Translations under genes and position numbers: made by a program
NCBI GenBank assembly: GCA_031258615.1
Contig: JAIRMP010000036.1
Coordinates: forward strand, 1 to 9,791
DNA: 9,791 nucleotides
Source: Spirochaetaceae bacterium
Lineage (GTDB): Bacteria; Spirochaetota; Spirochaetia; Treponematales; Breznakiellaceae
Reading direction: 5' to 3'
Part shown: positions 6,279 through 9,791 of the stretch, one piece after another
Numbering within the stretch: position 1 is the first letter of the stretch
Layout: the number at the start of each line of letters is the position of its first letter
The notes under the pieces: generated by a model
The model's input: only the letters and a program-made list of their open reading frames with translations
What the model was told of the DNA's origin: nothing
Database searches by the model: none

Positions 6279-7278
6279 GCTCTAAATCCTTTTTTGTCAG
6301 TATCCGCGTGGAACGATCCAGTTCCAGGCACGCTTCTATATATTCGCCGCTTACAACATCTCCGCTGCCGGCCCCCGGACATTCTTCCGTGGCGGAGAGC
6401 CATGTCTCTTCCGAATCGAGCATAGCCTCCCAGAACGGGTATGTCCTGCACTGAACGGGACGCGCGTCGTAGATTGAGCAGCCGTCCTGCCAAAAAATAC
6501 AGTCGAGGGATGTTTTTTCCTTTAACGACAGCCGGGCGTCATCGTCCCAATCGATCCAGCGGCAGTAAACCTGAATAAATTCATCGTGGGGCATATCGAG
6601 TTCCTTTGAGATACCCGCCAGATCGTCCCCGGACAAAAAAACAAAGCCGGGCCCCGTCCTACAGCAGAAGGAACAGCGCCTGCACGAAAACCTAAGCCCG
6701 TTCCTGTAGAAAGGCAGTCCGGGGGCGGCGGCCTGAGCGGAGATTCGCGCCGCTATTTGCGCGACAATAAGCGCCGCGACCTGACGCGGGGTTTTTCCTT
6801 CCGCTTCTATCGTTATAAAGGCGCGCTGCTTGTAAGCGGCGGCGCGGCGTTCGTGCAGGGCGGCGTGCGCCGCTTCCGGGTTTTCGGTGTCGAGGAAGGC
6901 GGGGAGGCCTCCGCCGTTTTTCGCGGCCTCCTCTATGCGGCACCAGGCGGTTGAGGCGCTCACTTCCAGGTAAACGATCATAACGCTCCCGTCTTTGACA
7001 ACGGCATCCATCGCGGGCTCGTTATCTATGAGGCCGCCGCCCGCCGCAGCAATCAACATACCGCCCGCCTCTTTCGCCCTGGCGGCAATGGCGGAGACGG
7101 CGCGCGCCTCGGCCTCCTGAAAGAGCCCCCGTCCCCGCCTGTACAGGCAGCGCGGGGAAATCCCCTCCCGCTCCTCAATCAGCGCGTCAATGTCGACAAA
7201 GTCCCCGCCAAGTATCCCCTGGAGGGCGAGGGCGGCGCTTGTTTTCCCGCAATGTTTCGGGCCGCAGAGAAGCAGCAA
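6250..7278 (-). CDS. Shikimate-kinase-like domain fused to YkgJ cysteine cluster domain
   Basis: One uninterrupted 342-residue frame with two domains. Residues 1-180 are shikimate-kinase-like: Walker A GPKHCGKT (6-13), FVDIDALIEE with Asp29/Asp31, GLFQEAEA where the family has GExxFRxxE, GGG (80-82), and ERRAAAYKQRA (143-153) with Arg145. Residues 189-320 are a YkgJ-type putative Zn/Fe-binding domain: FYRNGLRFSCRRCSFCC (Cys199, 202, 205, 206), then CSIYDARPVQCRTYPFW (267-283). No in-frame Met or good start lies between the domains, so a true fusion is likely. Two shikimate-contacting arginines expected in the kinase are replaced (Gln54 and Leu125), so the substrate is uncertain and I give no aroK symbol. 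The start is TTG with AAGGA (complement of 7286-7290) seven bases upstream, ten bases after ilvN. Confidence 0.88.
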   Translation of the reverse strand: MLLLCGPKHCGKTSAALALQGILGGDFVDIDALIEEREGISPRCLYRRGRGLFQEAEARAVSAIAARAKEAGGMLIAAAGGGLIDNEPAMDAVVKDGSVMIVYLEVSASTAWCRIEEAAKNGGGLPAFLDTENPEAAHAALHERRAAAYKQRAFITIEAEGKTPRQVAALIVAQIAARISAQAAAPGLPFYRNGLRFSCRRCSFCCRTGPGFVFLSGDDLAGISKELDMPHDEFIQVYCRWIDWDDDARLSLKEKTSLDCIFWQDGCSIYDARPVQCRTYPFWEAMLDSEETWLSATEECPGAGSGDVVSGEYIEACLELDRSTRILTKKDLEHEWRIQVTE

Positions 7279-7288
7279 GGCGATGTCC

Positions 7289-7789
7289 TTACTCGTCTTT
7301 TGACAGGACTACAGGTCCGCGTTCAAGGGCGACAAGGCCGGTACGCGCCAGTTCCATGATGCCGTAGGGCCGCAGAAGCTGTAGCAGCCCGTCAAGTTTA
7401 TCTGAGCTGCCGGTAGCCTCCACCGTTATCGTTGATGTGGATATATCTATCACGCGGGAACGGAAAATCGCCGCCACTTCGACTATGGCGGAGCGGTTTT
7501 GCTCGGTTGACATCACCTTGACAAGCATGATTTCGCGTTTGATGCAGGAAGCCTCATCAAGTTTGCGAATCGAAATTACATCGACAAGCTTTCCAAGCTG
7601 CTTCACAATCTGTTCAAGAATCGCGTCGTCGCCTGAGACCGCTATGGTCATGCGGGAAACATCCCTATCCTCAGTTTCGCCCACAGTCAGGCTGTCGATA
7701 TTGAAACCCCGCCGGCTAAATAGACCCGAAACACGGCTCAACGTGCCCGCCCTGTTTTCGACCAAAACCGACAATACGTGCGTTTTCAC
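7289..7789 (-). CDS. ilvN: Acetolactate synthase small (regulatory) subunit
   Basis: The regulatory subunit of acetohydroxyacid synthase, which binds the large subunit, raises its activity and gives valine feedback inhibition in the first shared step of branched-chain amino-acid synthesis. The 166-residue length is typical of the IlvH/IlvN class. Residues 4-78 form an ACT domain with the hallmark VENRAGTLSRVSGLF followed by RRGFNIDSLTVG. Residues 84-160 are the C-terminal ALS small-subunit domain (REIMLVKV...RSAIVEVAAIFRSRVIDIS). The start is GTG with GGAGG (complement of 7795-7799) five bases upstream. It leads the minus-strand operon with the kinase-YkgJ fusion and manA. The catalytic partner ilvB is not beside it, because the DNA on its 5' side is a repeat array on the other strand. 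Confidence 0.95.
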   Translation of the reverse strand: MKTHVLSVLVENRAGTLSRVSGLFSRRGFNIDSLTVGETEDRDVSRMTIAVSGDDAILEQIVKQLGKLVDVISIRKLDEASCIKREIMLVKVMSTEQNRSAIVEVAAIFRSRVIDISTSTITVEATGSSDKLDGLLQLLRPYGIMELARTGLVALERGPVVLSKDE

Positions 7790-7828
7790 AGTAACCTCCG
7801 CGCATAATTTCTAAAGTGTATTCTCAAA

Positions 7829-7855
7829 TTTATACCAATCAAAAACCATTGTCCA
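7829..7855 (-). promoter_or_regulatory. Putative ilvN operon promoter (extended -10)
   Basis: On the minus strand, TGGACA (complement of 7850-7855, 5 of 6 to consensus) precedes TATAAA (complement of 7829-7834) by 15 bases, with TG one base before the -10 box as in extended -10 promoters. Initiation near 7822 would give a leader of about 33 bases ending in the ilvN GGAGG site. The spacing is short, so this is moderate support only. No attenuator-like leader peptide fits in that space. Confidence 0.45.
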
Positions 7856-7858
7856 TGT

Positions 7859-8272
7859 ATGAGGCAGCAGGCAGCAGAAAATTATGGCGCCGAATTCGGC
7901 TTTGTCAAGTATTTAGCGCCTAACCCCTCTCTTTTTGTACCCCTTTTCCCCCTAAAATATTACACAGCCGCAGACGATTTTTTCCCGCACACTGTAGCCG
8001 GAGGCAAATCCGTTCCGGAATTAGGCAATTCTGATACGGAATTGGGCAAATCCGCCCGGAACGGGGGCAATTCCATCTTAAACGGGAGCAATTCCATCGT
8101 AACCGGGGGCAATCCCAACATGGAATTAGGCAATTCCGGCTCGAACGGGGGCAATTCCGGTACGGGATTAGGCAATTCTATCCCGACCGGGGGCAATCCC
8201 GTCTCAAAATTAGGCAATTTTGCCTCAAACGGGGGCAATTCCGCCCCTCATAAAAACAAGGAGAAACTATAA
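7859..8272 (+). CDS. Doubtful heptad-repeat ORF (137 aa)
   Basis: An open frame of 137 codons. Residues 1-48 are unremarkable, and residues 49-132 are twelve tandem heptapeptides of form G-N-S-x-x-x-(G or L). The ORF ends KNKEKL with a TAA that shares one base with the ATG of the next gene (TAATG). Against coding: the ATG has no Shine-Dalgarno, the N-terminus resembles nothing known, and the complementary strand is also open across the array (about 7960-8238). On that strand it encodes L-P-(P or N)-x-x-x-(E, D or G) heptads and starts at a TTG. The opposite-strand reading shows more protein-like variation (CCC/CCT for Pro, TTT/TTC for Phe, mainly acidic at position 7). At most one strand is likely coding, and possibly neither. 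Confidence 0.3.
   Translation: MRQQAAENYGAEFGFVKYLAPNPSLFVPLFPLKYYTAADDFFPHTVAGGKSVPELGNSDTELGKSARNGGNSILNGSNSIVTGGNPNMELGNSGSNGGNSGTGLGNSIPTGGNPVSKLGNFASNGGNSAPHKNKEKL
8003..8254. repeat. Tandem array of twelve 21-base units
   Basis: Twelve back-to-back units of exactly 21 bases, each starting GGCAATTCC or a close variant (one unit begins AGC, two have GGCAATCCC, two have GGCAAATCC). The middle nine bases vary freely, and the unit ends alternate between CGGG and ATTA/ATTG. Units 5-7 resemble units 9-11, which points to an 84-base (four-unit) higher-order duplication. Junctions such as 8122-8137 put GGAATT four bases before AATTCC, forming small inverted repeats. Because 21 is a multiple of three, copy-number change would keep both strands in frame. 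The array lies directly upstream of the ribosome binding site of the next gene. Confidence 0.9.
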
Positions 8273-8937
8273 TGTCAACCACAAGAGACTGGCTCCCGGC
8301 AGGCCGGGACGGACAACTTTCAATGGCCGATGACTGGATTTCAGTATGTACTACAAGGCAAACAGACTGGAATATCCCCGGTCCGGCCTTAACGGAACTT
8401 ACCACCCTTAGGGGAACCGCCGCGACCGCCCTCGAAACCGCCAAAAACGAGACCACCCGCACCCCCGTAGCCACCGCCCAATGCAAAGAAGCCTTTGACG
8501 CGCTCACCGTCTTCATGCGGGATTTCAAGCGGAGATATTTTTTATCCCCGCCATTGCTTGATTCCGATTATATCTCCCTCGGACTCAAGCCCCATGACCC
8601 CACCCCAACCCCCAGCGGGATACCTACGGCGCAAGTAACCGTAGAAACCTATCTTCTGGGACGGCACGAACTGGGCATAAGAATCATCTATGTAGTTGGC
8701 AGTCCCAGCGACCCCGCGAACAAAGGCTACCGGATATGGTACACGGTCGTTGCCCCCGGTGAAACGCCCCCCGCCAACCCCGATGAGTTACGCAAATCAT
8801 TTTTCACCAAACGGAAAAAGGACGTGATTGAATTCGATTTTGGGGACAGCGGAAAGACGGCGTATTTCGCCGTGCAAATAGAGAACGAGGGAAAGAAAGG
8901 CCCCTGGGGGCCGCTGGTATCGGCATTGATACCGTAA
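8272..8937 (+). CDS. Unknown protein, helical N-terminus and fibronectin-III-like C-terminus
   Basis: A 221-residue protein with no signal peptide or membrane segment. Residues 1-95 are predicted mostly helical, with aromatic-rich motifs (RDWLPAGRD, DDWISVCTTRQTDWNIP) and FKRRYFLSPPLL at 85-96. A Pro/Thr linker (108-118, HDPTPTPSGIP) leads to a beta-rich domain (119-221). Its end, TAYFAVQIENEGKKGPWGPL, resembles the last strands of fibronectin type III folds. I recall similar proteins as a multi-copy uncharacterised family in termite-gut treponemes, but cannot check that here. The ATG has AAGGAG (8258-8263) eight bases upstream. The gene follows the 21-base array directly. A binding or structural role is possible from the fold, but no function can be named. 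Confidence 0.85.
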   Translation: MSTTRDWLPAGRDGQLSMADDWISVCTTRQTDWNIPGPALTELTTLRGTAATALETAKNETTRTPVATAQCKEAFDALTVFMRDFKRRYFLSPPLLDSDYISLGLKPHDPTPTPSGIPTAQVTVETYLLGRHELGIRIIYVVGSPSDPANKGYRIWYTVVAPGETPPANPDELRKSFFTKRKKDVIEFDFGDSGKTAYFAVQIENEGKKGPWGPLVSALIP

Positions 8938-8949
8938 CAAAGGTGTTAC
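8916..8949 (+). terminator. Two adjacent small hairpins at a gene end
   Basis: Two perfect 6-bp hairpins abut at the stop codon: GGTATC/GATACC (8916-8921 and 8928-8933) and GTAACA/TGTTAC (8934-8939 and 8944-8949, loop AAGG). The second spans the TAA. No T-run follows, so they may stall or protect the transcript end rather than terminate it. A weak intrinsic terminator is the alternative. Confidence 0.3.
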
Positions 8950-8952
8950 CCG

Positions 8953-9000
8953 CTTATGCGGATAATATAAAAATTTGCTGGCGGGCATACGCATAAGGAG
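8953..9000 (+). promoter_or_regulatory. Lipoprotein leader: hairpin overlapping the Shine-Dalgarno
   Basis: CTTATGCG (8953-8960) and CGCATAAG (8990-8997) are perfect 8-bp inverted repeats with a 29-base loop. The right arm covers the first three bases of the AAGGAG ribosome binding site (8995-9000) of the lipoprotein gene. Folding could therefore mask translation initiation. The loop contains GATAATATAA, which also looks like a -10 region, so the left arm might not be in the transcript. Confidence 0.4.
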
Positions 9001-9008
9001 ATTGTATT

Positions 9009-9395
9009 ATGAAGAAAATACAGTTTATCGGTTTACCGGTCTTGGTGCTGGTATTTGGTTTAACGTTGATTGGTTGTGATAATGGAAGCACATCAAAAGA
9101 TGTACTGGATGGGACTACATGGGGAAGTACCGCAACAGAAAATTTTTCCGGAACGGACTATACCATAACTGGAACTATGAAATTTGTCAGCCCAGATTTT
9201 GAGTTGAAATTATCATATATTCCAGACCCACCGGAAGCATTTCCGACCTTGACAAAAGGTACATATATTGTATCCGGCAATAATGTGACCATTTCGCCTG
9301 AAGGTGGTGGAGAATTGAAAGGAACAATTTCAGGAAACAAACTCACATTTATATTTGAAGACGGTGAACCGGATGTAGTCTACACCAAAAAATAG
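9009..9395 (+). CDS. Small lipoprotein of treponemal type
   Basis: A 128-residue lipoprotein. The signal has two lysines, a hydrophobic core (residues 6-19) and a good lipobox LIGC, giving Cys23 as the lipidated residue, followed by a DNGSTSKD tether. The mature part is almost all beta strands with repeated Gly-Thr turns (GTMKF, GTYIVSGNNVTI, GTISGNKLTFIF), suggesting a small beta-barrel or lipocalin-like fold. Proteins with this start are numerous in gut treponemes, as I recall. The ATG has AAGGAG eight bases upstream. Its DNA is visibly richer in A and T than the genes to the left, suggesting a different history. A strong terminator lies about 65 bases downstream. It is probably envelope-anchored. 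Its binding partner is unknown. Confidence 0.88.
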   Translation: MKKIQFIGLPVLVLVFGLTLIGCDNGSTSKDVLDGTTWGSTATENFSGTDYTITGTMKFVSPDFELKLSYIPDPPEAFPTLTKGTYIVSGNNVTISPEGGGELKGTISGNKLTFIFEDGEPDVVYTKK

Positions 9396-9459
9396 GCTGG
9401 TAACGATTAGGGAACACAATGGATTTCTGACATCATTTGAACCTATACTTAATAATCAG

Positions 9460-9500
9460 AGGGGGCCAGTTGCTGCGCAACAGACCCCCTTCTCTTTTTT
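9460..9500 (+). terminator. Rho-independent terminator of the lipoprotein gene
   Basis: AGGGGG (9460-9465) pairs with CCCCCT (9485-9490). Inside, GTTGC pairs with GCAAC around a TGC loop, separated from the outer stem by a small internal loop. TCTCTTTTTT follows directly (9491-9500). This is the only textbook intrinsic terminator in the window. Confidence 0.87.
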
Positions 9501-9521
9501 CCCCAGCGATGATTGAACCCG

Positions 9522-9551
9522 CGCCTTCCCGCCGTCCATGGCGGGAAGGCG
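9522..9551. repeat. 12-bp perfect hairpin
   Basis: CGCCTTCCCGCC (9522-9533) and its exact complement (9540-9551) flank a six-base loop. No T-run follows on either strand, so it is not a standard terminator. It could be a REP-like unit, a recombination or attachment site, or a stabilising stem. Confidence 0.7.
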
Positions 9552-9791
9552 GTTTGCTAATGGGGGCAAAAAAACTTTGAACATGGTGTAAAAAATATAG
9601 TGCATAAAAATTATATTGTAAAATAATTATGAAAATAAAATAATAAAATTGGTGTAAAGGGGGGCACTTCGTATAACAGGACTGTATATGCTGCGCCGCT
9701 AAAGCGGCTTGGTCTTCCGTTCGCTAGGTCATTCCGCTGCGCTCCATTCCCACGCTCACTCCAGACACATTTTTGCGGTTGCTGGAAACCT
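9552..9791. other. Gene-free tail: AT-rich tract then GC-rich repeat-like segment
   Basis: No gene is visible. Positions 9584-9658 are very AT-rich and bounded by a direct repeat TGGTGTAAA (9584-9592 and 9650-9658). From 9660 the composition turns GC-rich, with an inverted repeat GCCGCT/AGCGGC (9695-9700 and 9703-9708). It shares AGCGGCTTG with the palindrome cluster near 4706. The phrase TTCGTATAACAG, followed by CATTCCGCTGCGCTC, resembles dispersed intergenic repeats I recall from spirochaetes. The segment runs off the window edge, so its full extent is unknown. Confidence 0.4.

Noticed and set aside
8003..8254. CRISPR array
   Set aside because: The units are contiguous 21-base repeats with a 9-base core and no constant-length unique spacers of about 30 bases. 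No cas-like gene is nearby.
1..9791. tRNA or rRNA genes
   Set aside because: I saw no cloverleaf with a matching acceptor stem and T-loop in the non-coding stretches, and no ribosomal RNA motifs.

Overview
The window looks like a chromosomal segment of a spirochaete, most likely a gut-associated Treponema. The pointers are lipoproteins with loose spirochaete-type lipoboxes, a TPR-like/LysM envelope protein of treponemal style, a short 'MKKI...LIGCDNGS' lipoprotein of a type common in gut treponemes, and abundant intergenic palindromes. This assignment is from memory and protein style, not from a search.

Layout. Positions 67-7789 are all on the minus strand. From right to left the genes are: ilvN (7289-7789), a P-loop kinase/YkgJ cysteine-cluster fusion (6250-7278) and manA (5121-6278), which are tightly packed or overlapping and read as one operon. 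A possible 45-codon gene remnant follows (4958-5095), then about 440 bases packed with nested perfect palindromes (4519-4957). Next is a ptsN-like EIIA gene (4036-4482), whose promoter sits so close to its ATG that the mRNA should be leaderless. After it come an unlisted small ORF with a strong ribosome binding site (3806-3979) and a three-gene envelope cluster: lipoprotein 3016-3813, TPR/LysM protein 2159-3019, lipoprotein 1389-2150. The block ends with metK (67-1233), which has its own promoter and Shine-Dalgarno site.

Right of 7800 the strand flips. A 12-unit, 21-base tandem array (8003-8254) is open on both strands and encodes a heptapeptide repeat either way. It leads directly into an unrecognised protein with a helical N-terminus and a fibronectin-III-like C-terminus (8272-8937), then a small lipoprotein (9009-9395) with a strong terminator (9460-9500). 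The last 290 bases have no gene: they hold a 12-bp perfect hairpin, an AT-rich tract and the edge of a GC-rich repeat-like segment.

How the parts work together. The minus-strand half is mostly housekeeping: SAM synthesis, the regulatory subunit of branched-chain amino-acid synthesis, mannose-6-phosphate/fructose-6-phosphate interconversion, a PTS phosphorelay protein and envelope maintenance. The plus-strand half looks accessory: repeat-rich, lineage-restricted and probably surface-related. The most unusual items are the kinase-YkgJ fusion lacking two expected shikimate-binding arginines, the predicted leaderless ptsN, the palindrome cluster and the dual-strand heptad array.
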